A stretch of DNA of 64,000 bases from Pseudomonas sp. RIT409 (GCF_003052515.2 NZ_QARE02000002.1:248001-312000); one strand, 5' to 3'; numbered from the stretch's first letter, positions 40,251 to 50,753 are shown. Numbers and translations are program-made. The notes: a model not told the origin generated them from the sequence alone.

Positions 40251-42260
40251 TTATCTTTTCAGCATGGCGCGGATATCCGCCAATGCCGTATTGCCGCGAA
40301 CGGCCTTCACTTCGGTCGGTGTGTCGTCGTTGCCTTCCCAGGCCAGGTCGTCCGGCGGCAGCTCGTCGAGGAAGCGGCTCGGCAAGCAGTCGATGACCTC
40401 GCCGTACTGCTTGCGCTTGGCTGCAAAGGTGAACGCCAATGTCTGACGGGCGCGGGTAATGCCCACGTAGGCCAGGCGCCGTTCTTCCTCGATGGTATCG
40501 GCTTCGATGCTGGAACGATGCGGAAGGATCTCTTCTTCCATGCCCATGATGAAGACGTAGGGAAATTCAAGGCCCTTGGAGGCGTGCAAGGTCATCATCT
40601 GCACGCCTTCGGCGCCGTCTTCCTCTTCCTGCTGACGTTCGAGCATGTCCCGTAAGACAAGCTTGCCGATGGCCTCCTCGATGGTCATGCCCCCTTCTTC
40701 GTCCTTCTCCAGCGTGTTTTTCAACGCTTCGATCAAGAACCACACGTTGCCCATTCGGTAGTCGGCGGCTTTGTCGCTCGAGCTGTTCTGACGAATCCAG
40801 TTCTCGTAGTCGATGTCCATGACCATGCTGCGCAGGGCGGCGATCGGATCATTGAGCGCACACTGCTGACGCACACCGTCCATCCAGTGTTTGAAGCGCT
40901 TGAGGCGATCGGTGAAGCGGCTGTCCAGATGTTCGCCCAGCCCGAGTTCGTCGGTCGCGGCGTACATCGAGACGCCGCGCTCCGTGGCATAGTTGCCTAG
41001 CTTTTCCAACGTGGTCGAGCCGATTTCCCGACGCGGCACGTTGATCACGCGCAGAAAGGCGTTGTCATCGTCCGGGTTTACCAGCAGCCGGAAATAGGCC
41101 ATGAGGTCTTTCACCTCCTGGCGACCGAAGAAACTGCTTCCGCCCGACAGCCGATACGGGATCTGATGGTGCTGAAGCTTCAGCTCGATCAGTTTGGCCT
41201 GGTAGTTGCCGCGGTACAGGATGGCGAAGTCACTGTAGGGGCGGTCGGTGCGCAGGTGCAGGCTGAGAATTTCCACTGCCACGCGCTCGGCTTCGGCGTC
41301 TTCGTTCTTGCAGCGGATCACGCGGATTTCGTCGCCGTGCCCCATTTCACTCCACAGCTGCTTTTCGAAAGCATGGGGGTTGTTGGCGATCAGCACGTTG
41401 GCGCAGCGCAGGATGCGGCTGGTCGAGCGATAATTCTGCTCGAGCATCACCACCTTCAGCGATGGGTAATCTTCCTTGAGCAGCATCAGGTTCTCTGGCC
41501 GCGCGCCGCGCCAGGCGTAGATCGACTGGTCATCGTCGCCCACCACGGTGAACTGGCAGCGCGTACCGATGAGCATTTTCACCAGCAGGTACTGGCTGGC
41601 GTTGGTGTCCTGGTATTCGTCTACCAAGAGGTAACGCACCTTGTTCTGCCATTTTTCGAGAATGTCCTTGTGTTCCTCGAACAGCTTCACCGGCAGCAGG
41701 ATCAAGTCGTCGAAGTCCACCGCGTTGTACGCTTTCAGCGTGCGCTGATAATGGGTGTAGACGATTGCGGCCGTCTGCTCCTTGGGGTTGCGTGCGTTGG
41801 CCAGCGCTTCGGACGGCAGAATCAGGTCATTCTTCCAAGCGCCGATCATGTTCTTGATCTCGTCGACGCCGTCGTCTCCCGAGTATTCCTTCTGCATGAT
41901 GTCGGTCATCAGCGCTTTGACGTCTGTCTCGTCGAAAATCGAGAACCCCGGCTTGTACCCCAGGCGGACGTGCTCCTTGCGGATGATGTTCAAGCCCAGG
42001 TTGTGGAACGTCGAGACCGTCAGGCCACGCCCTTCGCCGCTGCGCAGCAGAGTGCCGACCCGTTCCTTCATTTCCCGCGCCGCCTTGTTGGTGAAGGTCA
42101 TGGCGACAATGTACTGCGCACGGATGCCGCAGTTCTGAATGAGGTGGGCAATCTTGCGGGTGATCACGCTGGTCTTGCCGGAACCCGCGCCGGCGAGCAC
42201 CAAAAGAGGGCCGCCGACGTAGTTCACGGCTTCTTGTTGCCGGGGATTGAGTCGGGACAT
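40251..42260 (-). CDS. rep: ATP-dependent DNA helicase Rep
   Basis: A 669-residue UvrD/Rep superfamily 1 helicase with 3'-5' polarity. Walker A is AGAGSGKTSVI, motif II is LLVDEYQDTNASQY, motif III is GDDDQSIYAWRGA, and motif V/VI include TLHASKGLEF and VGITRARQ. It helps replication forks move through bound proteins. The gene order rep-xpt matches other pseudomonads. Confidence 0.96.
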   Translation of the reverse strand: MSRLNPRQQEAVNYVGGPLLVLAGAGSGKTSVITRKIAHLIQNCGIRAQYIVAMTFTNKAAREMKERVGTLLRSGEGRGLTVSTFHNLGLNIIRKEHVRLGYKPGFSIFDETDVKALMTDIMQKEYSGDDGVDEIKNMIGAWKNDLILPSEALANARNPKEQTAAIVYTHYQRTLKAYNAVDFDDLILLPVKLFEEHKDILEKWQNKVRYLLVDEYQDTNASQYLLVKMLIGTRCQFTVVGDDDQSIYAWRGARPENLMLLKEDYPSLKVVMLEQNYRSTSRILRCANVLIANNPHAFEKQLWSEMGHGDEIRVIRCKNEDAEAERVAVEILSLHLRTDRPYSDFAILYRGNYQAKLIELKLQHHQIPYRLSGGSSFFGRQEVKDLMAYFRLLVNPDDDNAFLRVINVPRREIGSTTLEKLGNYATERGVSMYAATDELGLGEHLDSRFTDRLKRFKHWMDGVRQQCALNDPIAALRSMVMDIDYENWIRQNSSSDKAADYRMGNVWFLIEALKNTLEKDEEGGMTIEEAIGKLVLRDMLERQQEEEDGAEGVQMMTLHASKGLEFPYVFIMGMEEEILPHRSSIEADTIEEERRLAYVGITRARQTLAFTFAAKRKQYGEVIDCLPSRFLDELPPDDLAWEGNDDTPTEVKAVRGNTALADIRAMLKR

Positions 42261-42463
42261 GGGGAAAAAAGGAGATAGCCAGAAAAATGGGCGGGCATTT
42301 TAACAGGGTCCGAGGATTGTGCAGCGACCGTCCGACACTGTGATGCGTCACGCTATCTATATTTCCCCGTTTTGTTACATTTGCGCATCACGCGATGATC
42401 ACCGCGTTTGACGCCATTCGATCGAGTGGGCGACGAAGCCTTTTGTTTGTGTAGGGAGCTAGC

Positions 42464-44134
42464 TTGTCTACGCCTGTCGAACCCTTGCGTTTGCTGCTGC
42501 TGGCGGATACGCCGGAATGGCCGACGTTATTGCGCGAGTCTCTGGCACTGCTGGGAGGCGCCGTGCATCTCGACTGTGCGCCGGGCTGGGAGGCGGTGGG
42601 TGATGCTGTCGATCCTGCCCACACGTTCATTCTCTTTACACCCCCGCACTTGCAACCCCTCGCAAGCCAATGCAACTGGCCGACCGTGTTGCTGTTCGAT
42701 GTCGAGCCTGATGCCGACCCGATCGGCGTCGCCGACTGGCTGGTGCGGGACGCGCTGACACCCCAGAGCCTGCGGCGTTGCTTGCGCCATGTGCGCGAGC
42801 GCGGGCTGCTGGAAAACACGTTACAGCGCCTGGCCGAGCAAGATCCGCTGACCGGCATCGCCAACCGGCAGGGTTTCCAGACGTTGCTGGCAGCACGCCT
42901 GGCCGAGTTCGACGGGCGCGGACTGGCGCTGGGGCATCTGGACCTGGACAACTTCCGGCGCGCCAACGATGCCCTGGGGCACCAGGCCGGGGACCGTCTC
43001 ATTCTGCAGGTGGTTGCGCGGCTCAAGGGTCAGCTTGAGGCGTGCGACCAACTGGCCCGACTGGGCAGCGACGAGTTCGCCTTGCTGATCGACACGCGGC
43101 GCGCGCCCCAGCGGGCTGAATGGATGGCCGAGCGCATCACCGAGGCGCTATCCGAGCCTTACTGGATCGACGGTGAGAGCTTGTTGATCGGTTGCAGCCT
43201 GGGCATCGCCCATGCCCGCGCCGACGCCGGCGCCGACCCCTTGATGTGGCATGCGCACATCGCCATGCAGCAGGCCAAAAGCACCCAAGGCTGCACCTTC
43301 CATGTCTTCAATGAACGCATCAACCGCAATGCCCGCAGTCTGGCCGATCTGGAAAGCGAGCTACGGCGGGCCCTGCGTCGTGATGAGCTGGAACTGCATT
43401 ACCAGCCGCGCCTGTGTCTGAACTCAGGCAAGATTCTCGGGTTGGAGGCCTTGGTGCGCTGGCGGCATACCGAGCGTGGGTTGCTGCCGCCCAGCGAATT
43501 CGTTCCGCTGGCAGAGCAGAGCGGCTTGATCGTACCGTTGGGCTATTGGGTCATTTCCCGCGCATTGCGCGACATGCAAACCCTGCGTCAAAAGGGCCTG
43601 CCGCCGCTGCACATGGCAATCAACCTGTCCTTTCGGCAGTTTCAAGACAACCAGTTGCTGCCAACCCTGAGCCGGCTGATCGTGGACCGTGGCATCGATG
43701 CGCAGTGGCTGGAATTCGAACTCACCGAGACTGCGGTCATGCGGCGCAGTGACTTGGTCAAACAGACCATGGACGCCCTGGGGCGCTTGGGTGTGCGCTT
43801 CTCGCTGGACGACTTCGGTACCGGGTTCTCGTCGTTCGTGCACCTGAACAGCTTGCCGATCACACTGCTCAAAATCGACAAAAGCTTTGTCGGCGAAATG
43901 GAACAACGTGAAGAAAACCGCAAGCTGGTGCACGCCATGATCAACCTGGCGCACAACCTCAGTCTGGAAGTCGTGGCCGAAGGCGTCGAAACCCCGGCAC
44001 AACTGGCGTTGCTGCGCAGCTTCGATTGCGACCAGGCACAGGGGTATCTGATCAGTCATCCGCTGGCGCTGCCGGAACTGATCGATCACCTGATGTCCGA
44101 TCAGGGAGATGGCCGGGTGGTGCAGCGGATATGA
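42464..44134 (+). CDS. GGDEF-EAL protein, c-di-GMP phosphodiesterase (ProE-like)
   Basis: A 556-residue protein. The N-terminal part (1-115) is receiver-like without a clear phospho-acceptor. The GGDEF domain (about 125-285) is degenerate: the signature is GSDEF at 201-205. The EAL domain (about 305-550) keeps E328 (EALVRW), the Asn in AINLS, ELTETAV, LDDFGTG, the Lys in LKIDKSF and EGVET, so it should hydrolyse c-di-GMP. The start is TTG at 42464 with GGGAG upstream. Its position equals PAO1 PA5295 (ProE), from memory. Confidence 0.85.
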   Translation: MSTPVEPLRLLLLADTPEWPTLLRESLALLGGAVHLDCAPGWEAVGDAVDPAHTFILFTPPHLQPLASQCNWPTVLLFDVEPDADPIGVADWLVRDALTPQSLRRCLRHVRERGLLENTLQRLAEQDPLTGIANRQGFQTLLAARLAEFDGRGLALGHLDLDNFRRANDALGHQAGDRLILQVVARLKGQLEACDQLARLGSDEFALLIDTRRAPQRAEWMAERITEALSEPYWIDGESLLIGCSLGIAHARADAGADPLMWHAHIAMQQAKSTQGCTFHVFNERINRNARSLADLESELRRALRRDELELHYQPRLCLNSGKILGLEALVRWRHTERGLLPPSEFVPLAEQSGLIVPLGYWVISRALRDMQTLRQKGLPPLHMAINLSFRQFQDNQLLPTLSRLIVDRGIDAQWLEFELTETAVMRRSDLVKQTMDALGRLGVRFSLDDFGTGFSSFVHLNSLPITLLKIDKSFVGEMEQREENRKLVHAMINLAHNLSLEVVAEGVETPAQLALLRSFDCDQAQGYLISHPLALPELIDHLMSDQGDGRVVQRI

Positions 44135-44147
44135 CCATACCTCTCTC

Positions 44148-44234
44148 GTAGGAGCGCGCTTACCCGCGATTGCGGTGTATCTACGACAAATATGTTGCCT
44201 GACACAACGCTGTCGCGGGCAAGCGCGCTCCTAC
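44148..44234. repeat. REPIN in duplication unit 1
   Basis: Inverted REP arms at 44148-44174 (GTAGGAGCGCGCTTACCCGC) and 44208-44234, separated by about 33 bp. One base of the left arm differs from the usual core. Confidence 0.85.
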
Positions 44235-44315
44235 GCATATTCGGCGTCAGCCCATCACAACGACGCCCGTTGCCTCTTTTCAGGGAGATGGCCGAGATAT
44301 GACCACACCTCTCTC

Positions 44316-44402
44316 GTAGGAGCGCGCTTGCCCGCGATTGCGTTCGGTCAGTCGCGCATACCTTGAATGACACAACGCGATCGCGGGCAAGCTGGGTCCT
44401 AC
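44316..44402. repeat. REPIN in duplication unit 2
   Basis: Inverted REP arms at 44316-44342 (GTAGGAGCGCGCTTGCCCGC) and 44376-44402. The outer part of the right arm has drifted (GCTGGGTCCTAC in place of GCGCGCTCCTAC). The loop differs clearly from that of unit 1. Confidence 0.85.
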
Positions 44403-44414
44403 ACATATTCAGCG

Positions 44415-45797
44415 TCAGCCCATCACAACGACACCCGTCGCCTCTTTGCGCAACAGCTTGGTCGTCTTGCGCTCGAATGCCAGGGTCAACGCCACCGCCG
44501 AGCACAACAGCCCCAGCGCCAGCCCCCACCAGACGCCTTCTGCACCGTAGTGCCCGAGGAAACCGAACCCCCACGCCAACGGCGCACCGACCAGCCAATA
44601 GCTGATCAGACCAATGAGAAAGGTGGTCTTGGCGTCCTTGAAGCCGCGAATCGCTCCCATCGCAATGGTTTGCGTGCCATCGAGGATTTCGAACCAGGCC
44701 GCTATCGCCAGCAACTTCACCGCCAGCTCGACGACGCCCTGGTAGGTGGGATCTCGCAGGTCAACGAACAGCCCGATGACCGCATGCGGCGCCACCCAGA
44801 ACAGAATGCCGAACGTCAGCATCAGCAGGCCGCCGAACGCGATACCCATGCGGCCCGCCGTGCGCGCCAGCAGCAGGTTTCCGGCGCCGTAATGCAGGCC
44901 GATGCGCATGGTCACGGCGTAGGAAATCCCGACGGGAATCATGAAGGCCATCGACACCGATTGCAGGGCGATCTGGTGCGCCGCCATTTGCGTGCTGCCC
45001 ATTGCGCCCATGCAGAACGCTGCGAAGGTGAACAGGCCGACTTCGACCGCGTAAGTCCCGCCGATGGGCAGGCCCAGCCGCCAGAGTTCCTTGAGACAGG
45101 TGCGCGAAAGGCACATCAGGTCTTTGTGAATCGGATACGCCGAATACGCACGGTGATAACGAATGTGCAGCCACAGAGTCAGCGCCATGCCGTTGGTGAC
45201 AATCGCGGTGACCAGGCCGATGCCCATCAGGCCCCAGTGCGGCAGGCCGAACAGGCCATGGATGAAGGCGTAGTTCAGACCGAAGTTGACCACCACGCCC
45301 GCCAGGCTGATGACCATGACGGGAGTGGCCCGGCCAAGAGCGCTGGTGAAGCCGCGCAATGCCATGAAACTCAGCAGTCCCGGCAGCGCCAGCGGCAAGG
45401 TGGTCAGAAATTGGCTGGCCATGAGCACGTTGGCTTCGTCTTGGCCGAAGTGCGCCAAAATCGGTGCAAGGTTCCACAAAACGAGCGCGGCGATCAGCGC
45501 CATGCCCCACGCCAACCATAGCCCCGCCTGAGTCAGGCGGGTGGCGCCTGCGTCATCATTGGCACCCTTGCGAATGGCCACCAGCGTGCCAACCGCCGCC
45601 ATTACACCGACGCAGAAGAAAGACACAAAGTTGTAGCTGGCGGCGCCCAGCCCGCCGCCGGCGAGGGATTCCGGGCCGAGTTTGCCCATCATCACCGTGT
45701 CGGTGAAGACCATCAGCATGTGTGCCATCTGGGAAGCGATCAGCGGCCCAGCCAGCCGCAGGATGATCCACAGTTCTTTGAAGGCGTGCTGTTGCAT
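44415..45797 (-). CDS. MATE family multidrug efflux transporter
   Basis: A 460-residue MATE/NorM protein with about 12 helices. N-terminal RLAGPLIASQMAHMLMVFTDTVMMG and the ALRGFTSALGRATPVM region are typical. It exports cationic drugs or metabolites using Na+ or H+. The ATG at 45797 (MQQHAF) is preferred to a frame extension of 20 codons. A GcvA-type LysR gene is divergent and may control it. Its last codons are duplicated downstream in a REPIN-bearing repeat. Confidence 0.88.
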   Translation of the reverse strand: MQQHAFKELWIILRLAGPLIASQMAHMLMVFTDTVMMGKLGPESLAGGGLGAASYNFVSFFCVGVMAAVGTLVAIRKGANDDAGATRLTQAGLWLAWGMALIAALVLWNLAPILAHFGQDEANVLMASQFLTTLPLALPGLLSFMALRGFTSALGRATPVMVISLAGVVVNFGLNYAFIHGLFGLPHWGLMGIGLVTAIVTNGMALTLWLHIRYHRAYSAYPIHKDLMCLSRTCLKELWRLGLPIGGTYAVEVGLFTFAAFCMGAMGSTQMAAHQIALQSVSMAFMIPVGISYAVTMRIGLHYGAGNLLLARTAGRMGIAFGGLLMLTFGILFWVAPHAVIGLFVDLRDPTYQGVVELAVKLLAIAAWFEILDGTQTIAMGAIRGFKDAKTTFLIGLISYWLVGAPLAWGFGFLGHYGAEGVWWGLALGLLCSAVALTLAFERKTTKLLRKEATGVVVMG

Positions 45798-45959
45798 GGT
45801 CGGGGCTCGAAGGGAGAGGCAGGGATGAGCAGCCCATTGTGTTGATTCGGCACGCATTTCACAAAGGGATAAATACGATCATTGGCATGAGTAAAACTCA
45901 TCCTGACTGTTTTACATTAGCGCTTCTTGCGTCGCCACTACTTAAACAGGAAGCGCCTC

Positions 45960-46880
45960 ATGCCTCGTAGTCTCCCGCCGCTGTATGCGCTGCGCGCATT
46001 CGAAGCCGCCGCACGGCACAGCTCGTTCACCCGCGCGGCAGAGGAGCTGTCCATCACTCAAAGTGCGGTGAGTCGCCATATCCATACACTGGAACAGCAT
46101 TTCGCCTGCCGACTGTTTCGCCGCCAGGGACGCAACCTTCAATTGACCGAGGCGGCGCGCGAACTGCTGCCGGGTGTACGCGAAGGCTTTTCAGCGCTGG
46201 AGCGAGCCTGCAGCGCGTTGATGGCAGAAGAGGGCATCCTGCGCATGAAAGCGCCATCGACGCTGACCATGCGGTGGCTGTTGGCGCGGCTGAGTCGGTT
46301 TCGTCATTTGCAGGTGGGAAACGAGGTCCAACTGACCAGCGCCTGGATGGACATCGACCATGTGGATTTCACCCAGGAGCCGTTCGACTGCGCTGTCCTG
46401 CTCAGCCGAGGTCACTTTCCTCCTGATTGGGAAGCGACCTACCTGTTTCCGGAGTTACTCATTCCCGTCGGCTCGCCCAATTTGCTCGATGATGGGCCCT
46501 GGGATGTAGCACGGTTGGCCAGCACCGAGCTGCTGCATCCCACACCTGATCGCCGGGACTGGCGCAGTTGGCTGGAGCGCATGGGGTTGTCGGATCAGGT
46601 GTCGCTCAAGGGCGGTCAGGTGTTCGACACGCTCGAGCTGGGCATGATCGCCGCGGCGCGGGGCTATGGGGTTTCCATGGGTGATTTGCTGATGGTGGCC
46701 GAAGACGTCCTTCAAGGCCGCTTGAGCCTGCCGTGGCGCACGGCGGTGTTCAGCGGGGAAAACTATTACCTGGTCTGGCCCAAGACCCGACCCGGAGGCG
46801 AGCGGCTGCGCAGATTGAGCGACTTTCTCAAAAGCGAAGTGCAGGCGATGGAATTGCCGCAGGTGACGATCCTCGAATAG
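45960..46880 (+). CDS. LysR family regulator (GcvA-like)
   Basis: A 306-residue LysR protein. The N-terminal pattern LPPLYALRAFEAAARHSSFTRAAEELSITQSAVSRHI is typical of the GcvA/AmpR group; the C-terminal ligand domain follows. The effector is unknown. It is divergent from the MATE gene across 162 bp, the usual arrangement for a LysR regulator and its target. The ATG at 45960 has AGGA upstream. Confidence 0.88.
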   Translation: MPRSLPPLYALRAFEAAARHSSFTRAAEELSITQSAVSRHIHTLEQHFACRLFRRQGRNLQLTEAARELLPGVREGFSALERACSALMAEEGILRMKAPSTLTMRWLLARLSRFRHLQVGNEVQLTSAWMDIDHVDFTQEPFDCAVLLSRGHFPPDWEATYLFPELLIPVGSPNLLDDGPWDVARLASTELLHPTPDRRDWRSWLERMGLSDQVSLKGGQVFDTLELGMIAAARGYGVSMGDLLMVAEDVLQGRLSLPWRTAVFSGENYYLVWPKTRPGGERLRRLSDFLKSEVQAMELPQVTILE

Positions 46881-47074
46881 GCACGCAGCCCGTTCGCAGA
46901 CGCACCTGCTGCCAAGCCTAAAACCCGGCGTCAGACTCAAGTATTCCGGCTGTCAGCCGATTCCTAAGTACAGGGTCGGTTCGCATCTATCGACTCATCG
47001 ATCCCCTCTATTAGAAACAGTCCGAATGGTTTGCCCGCGATCAGGATGGTCCGGTCGTTCGGCAAGGAGTTTTC

Positions 47075-49048
47075 ATGCCCAAGCCCCGTGCCCGCATTGC
47101 ATCGCAACTCGGGATTGCCCTGGCCGTCATCCTGGCTATCGTTATCAGCGGCAGTACGCTTTTCGCCCTGCGTTCGCTCGATTCGGCCAACCTGACCATT
47201 CGCGAGGAGCACATGGGCAGCGAGGCGCGGTTACTGGCCGACCAGCTCAACACCTTCCACAGTACGCTGCGCGACAGCACCCAACGCCTGAGTGGCCTGT
47301 TCGAAAAGCGGTTCAATGGCCTGACGATCCAGGCTGATCAGTCCGTCGCTGTAGCGGGCGTGCAAACGCCGGCGTTATTGCTGCATGGCACTGTGTTGAA
47401 CAACGACTTCACTGAGGTCGACGACTTCAAAAAGATGACCGCGGGCGTGGCGACCGTTTTCGTGCGCAGCGGGGACGATTTCATCCGCATCAGCACTTCG
47501 CTGAGCAAGCAGGACGGCTCGCGCGCCATCGGCACCGCGCTTGACCACAAACACCCCGCCTACGACAAACTGCTGGCCGGGCAAGGCTATGTGGGGCGCG
47601 CCTTGCTGTTCGATCGCTTGTACATGACTCAGTACTCCCCGGTACGCGACAGCAGCGGCAAGGTCATTGCGGTGTTGTTCGTGGGCTTCGATTACACCGA
47701 CGCGCAAAAGGCGCAGTTCGAAAACCTCAAAAGCTTTCGTATTGGCGACACCGGTTCTCTCGCCGTGCTGGATGAGCAAAACAATTGGCTGGTCCCCCCC
47801 GCTGGCGTGAAGGATTTGGATCAGGCGCGCAAAACCCTGGCCGATTTCGTCAAGACGCCCAATGTAGGACGTTTCTGGCAGGACGCAGGGGAGGATTTTT
47901 ATGCGGTGGCCGAGCCGTTCACCGGTGGGCCTTGGTCGATCCTGGCCATCATGCCGAAAGATGAAATCAGCGCAGTGACCTGGAACGTCGGCATGCAGCT
48001 GGCCATTGGCAGCCTGCTGGCGATGCTGATTGCAGTGGGCTCGGCAATCTGGTTGCTGCGTAGCAAGTTGCAGCCTCTGTCAGCGCTCGTCAACCAGGCC
48101 GAAGCATTGGGCGCCGGCGATTTGAGCGTGCGTCTGCACATCACGAGTCATGACGAAATCGGTCAGTTGGCTGGCAGCTTCAACAAAATGGGGCAGGCGT
48201 TGGAGCTCATGGTGTCGCACATTCGCACCGCGGCGCAGGAGGTCAGTGGGCGTGCGCAAGCGTTGTCCGGGCTCTCCGGTGGGGCTTATGAGGGCATGGA
48301 GCAGCAGTCCGGGGAAATCACCAGCATGGCGGGGGCGGTCGAAGAGTTCAGCGCCACGGCACTGACGATCGCCGACAACATGGGCAGTACCGAGCGGCTG
48401 GCCCAGGGTAACGCTCAGCAGACTCGTATCGGACGCACCTCCATGGAGGAGGCTTCAGCTTCGCTGGAGCAGATCGCCGGTTCCTTGGGCAGTACCGCAG
48501 CGGTGATCAACACGTTGGGCCAACGCTCCCAGGAAATTGGCGGCATTGTCAGCGTCATTACATCCATCGCCGAACAGACCAACCTTCTGGCACTCAACGC
48601 TGCCATCGAGGCGGCGCGCGCAGGCGAGCAGGGTCGAGGGTTTGCCGTGGTGGCCGACGAAGTGCGTAACCTGGCGTCGCGCACCCGTCAGGCCACCGAT
48701 GAAATTTCGGGCATGATCGCCAGCATCCAGCAGGAAACCAGTAACGCGATCAGCACCATGGAACACGGCAATGCGCTGATGCAGGAGGGTTTGTCACGTA
48801 ACGCCAAAGTTGCTGCGGCGTTGGCCCAGATTGACGAGCAAAGCCGCTCGGCAGGCGACCAGTTCGCCTCGATCACCACCGCGACCCAGGAGCAAAGCAA
48901 TACTGCGACGCTGCTCAGTGCCAACCTGCAAAGCATTGCATTGGCCAACAGCGAACAACGGGAAGTGGTCTCGAACCTGGCCGTGACGGCGCAGGAACTG
49001 AATGCGCTGGCGGCGGACCTGCGCAAGGAAGTGGATCGGTTCAGGTGA
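47075..49048 (+). CDS. Methyl-accepting chemotaxis protein with periplasmic Cache domain
   Basis: A 657-residue chemoreceptor. TM1 is about 8-32, followed by a periplasmic Cache_3-Cache_2-type sensor (about 35-300, with [11 protein letters not shown] and [16 protein letters not shown]), TM2 about 308-330, a HAMP (about 330-385) and a signalling domain. The signalling tip [32 protein letters not shown] is intact. There is no C-terminal CheR-docking pentapeptide. The ligand is unknown. AAGGAG lies before the ATG. Confidence 0.9.
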   Translation: MPKPRARIASQLGIALAVILAIVISGSTLFALRSLDSANLTIREEHMGSEARLLADQLNTFHSTLRDSTQRLSGLFEKRFNGLTIQADQSVAVAGVQTPALLLHGTVLNNDFTEVDDFKKMTAGVATVFVRSGDDFIRISTSLSKQDGSRAIGTALDHKHPAYDKLLAGQGYVGRALLFDRLYMTQYSPVRDSSGKVIAVLFVGFDYTDAQKAQFENLKSFRIGDTGSLAVLDEQNNWLVPPAGVKDLDQARKTLADFVKTPNVGRFWQDAGEDFYAVAEPFTGGPWSILAIMPKDEISAVTWNVGMQLAIGSLLAMLIAVGSAIWLLRSKLQPLSALVNQAEALGAGDLSVRLHITSHDEIGQLAGSFNKMGQALELMVSHIRTAAQEVSGRAQALSGLSGGAYEGMEQQSGEITSMAGAVEEFSATALTIADNMGSTERLAQGNAQQTRIGRTSMEEASASLEQIAGSLGSTAAVINTLGQRSQEIGGIVSVITSIAEQTNLLALNAAIEAARAGEQGRGFAVVADEVRNLASRTRQATDEISGMIASIQQETSNAISTMEHGNALMQEGLSRNAKVAAALAQIDEQSRSAGDQFASITTATQEQSNTATLLSANLQSIALANSEQREVVSNLAVTAQELNALAADLRKEVDRFR

Positions 49049-49141
49049 CGCGGGCTCGACGTGTCGGCAGGAGTCCGCTTTTGATTCTGCGAATGGCGTA
49101 GCACGCTGATCCTGCAGGCTGCGGCCAGAGGCGTGAGCGCA

Positions 49142-50635
49142 TCACCCCAAGGACGGCCGGTACTGCAACGCTTCGGCAATGTGTGCTCTCGATATCGCGT
49201 GCTCCCGCTCCAGATCCGCCAGCGTGCGCGCCACCTTCAGCAAACGATGGGCTGCGCGCAACGACAGGTTCAAACGCTCACACGCCGTTTCGAGCCAGGC
49301 TTCATCTTCAGGCAGCAACACGCAATGTTGGCGCAGGGCGGGCAAGTCGAGAAAGGCGTTCGCGCAACCTTGTCGTCTTTGCTGGCGTTCCCGGGCCTCG
49401 GAGACCACAAGCGCAGCATCCGCGCTGGTTTCGCCAGTATGCGTAGGTGCCGCCAGTGAGGTCGTTTCCCGGGCGACGGTCAGGTGCAGATCAATACGGT
49501 CCAGCAGCGGACCGGACAGTTTGTTGCGATAGCGCTGAATCTGGTCGGTCGAGCATCGGCAGCGTCCGGTTGGCTCGCCGTGGTAGCCGCATGGGCAGGG
49601 ATTCATGGCGGCCACCAACTGGAACCGTGCGGGAAAGCGTACCCTGTCGCGGGCCCTCGAAATCACGATATAACCGGACTCCAGCGGCTCCCTCAAGACC
49701 TCCAGAACACGCCGGTCAAACTCCGGAAGCTCATCTAAAAACAGAACGCCGTGATGCGCCAACGTGATTTCGCCAGGCTGCGGTCGACTGCCGCCGCCGA
49801 CCAATGCGGGGCCCGACGCGGAGTGATGGGGTTGTCTGAAAGGGCGCTGCGGCCAACTGGTCAGCGGCGCATGGCTGGCGACCGACTGAATGGCCGCCAC
49901 CTCCAGCGCCTCCCGCTCATCCAGCGGCGGTAGAAGACCCGGCAGACGGCTGGCCAGTAGCGTCTTTCCGGTGCCTGGCGGTCCACTAAAAAGCAGGTTA
50001 TGGGCTCCGGCTGCGGCCACCAGCAGCGCACGTTTGGCGGCGGTCTGGCCCTGTACCTCACTTAAATCGGGGTAAGGCCGAGTCTGTAGGATCAGCCCGT
50101 TGGATGCGTAAGGCTCAATCGTCGTATGGCCGTTGAGATGCGACACCAACTCCAGCAGATGACTGACCGCGATCACTTTCAAACCTGACGCCAGGCAGGC
50201 TTCCTCGGCATTCACGGCAGGGACGATCAATGTATGTCCGGCATCCCGAGCGGCCAGAGCCGCAGGTAAAACGCCCTGCACGGGCCGTATTGCCCCTGAC
50301 AATGCCAACTCGCCCAAGCACTCCACATTATCCAGTGCCTGCATGGGAATCTGCGCACTGGCGGCGAGCAAGCCCAGCGCAATTGCCAGGTCAAATCGTC
50401 CGCCATCTTTGGGCAGGTCCGCAGGCGCGAGATTCAGCGTGATGCGCCGCGCCGGAAATTCGAGCCGACAGTTAAGAATCGCACTACGTACCCGATCTTT
50501 ACTCTCCTTCACCGCACCTTCCGGCAAGCCGACCAACGTCAGGCTCGGCAGCCCGTTGGCCAGATGGGTTTCGACGGTGACGGCGGGGGCTTCGACGCCC
50601 ACTTGAGCGCGGCTGAGAACGATGGCGAGGGACAT
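49142..50635 (-). CDS. comM: ComM/YifB, AAA+ Mg-chelatase-like branch-migration helicase
   Basis: A 497-residue protein. The N-terminal ChlI/Lon-like domain (about 1-170) precedes an AAA+ module with Walker A GPPGTGKTLLASRLPG and Walker B VLFLDELPEF. A cysteine cluster NPCPCGYHGEPTGRCRC and a C-terminal Mg-chelatase domain follow. ComM is a hexameric helicase that extends recombination during natural transformation. The ATG at 50635 (MSLAIV) gives the family start. Confidence 0.92.
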   Translation of the reverse strand: MSLAIVLSRAQVGVEAPAVTVETHLANGLPSLTLVGLPEGAVKESKDRVRSAILNCRLEFPARRITLNLAPADLPKDGGRFDLAIALGLLAASAQIPMQALDNVECLGELALSGAIRPVQGVLPAALAARDAGHTLIVPAVNAEEACLASGLKVIAVSHLLELVSHLNGHTTIEPYASNGLILQTRPYPDLSEVQGQTAAKRALLVAAAGAHNLLFSGPPGTGKTLLASRLPGLLPPLDEREALEVAAIQSVASHAPLTSWPQRPFRQPHHSASGPALVGGGSRPQPGEITLAHHGVLFLDELPEFDRRVLEVLREPLESGYIVISRARDRVRFPARFQLVAAMNPCPCGYHGEPTGRCRCSTDQIQRYRNKLSGPLLDRIDLHLTVARETTSLAAPTHTGETSADAALVVSEARERQQRRQGCANAFLDLPALRQHCVLLPEDEAWLETACERLNLSLRAAHRLLKVARTLADLEREHAISRAHIAEALQYRPSLG

Positions 50636-50753
50636 GAAGATCCTTGATAGCGGCACCGCGTCCTGCGGCGTGCTCAAGGATAGTCATGGGGTAGCAGGGG
50701 AGGACGGGACAAGTTCTACGAGGTGTGTCGCCGTGGAATGATTACGTGCAATG

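Larger units (their letters stand above)
44102..44447. repeat. Tandem duplication carrying a REPIN and both flanking gene ends
   Basis: Unit 1 (44102-44280) and unit 2 (44281-44447) are related along their length. Each starts with the 3' end of the EAL gene (CAGGGAGATGGCCG) and ends with the 3' end of the opposing MATE gene. Unit 1 ends with a spare copy of the MATE C-terminus (KEATGVVVMG and stop, two synonymous differences). Unit 2 begins with a shortened copy of the EAL gene end, missing 11 bp. Confidence 0.85.

Noticed and set aside
44102..44447. CRISPR-like array of repeats
   Set aside because: There are only two long units with internal inverted repeats; no short regular repeat-spacer pattern and no cas genes.
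44101..44598. A minus-strand frame over the REPIN duplication and the MATE 3' end
   Set aside because: It reads through repeats with near-identical peptide blocks; it is explained by the tandem duplication, not by a gene.
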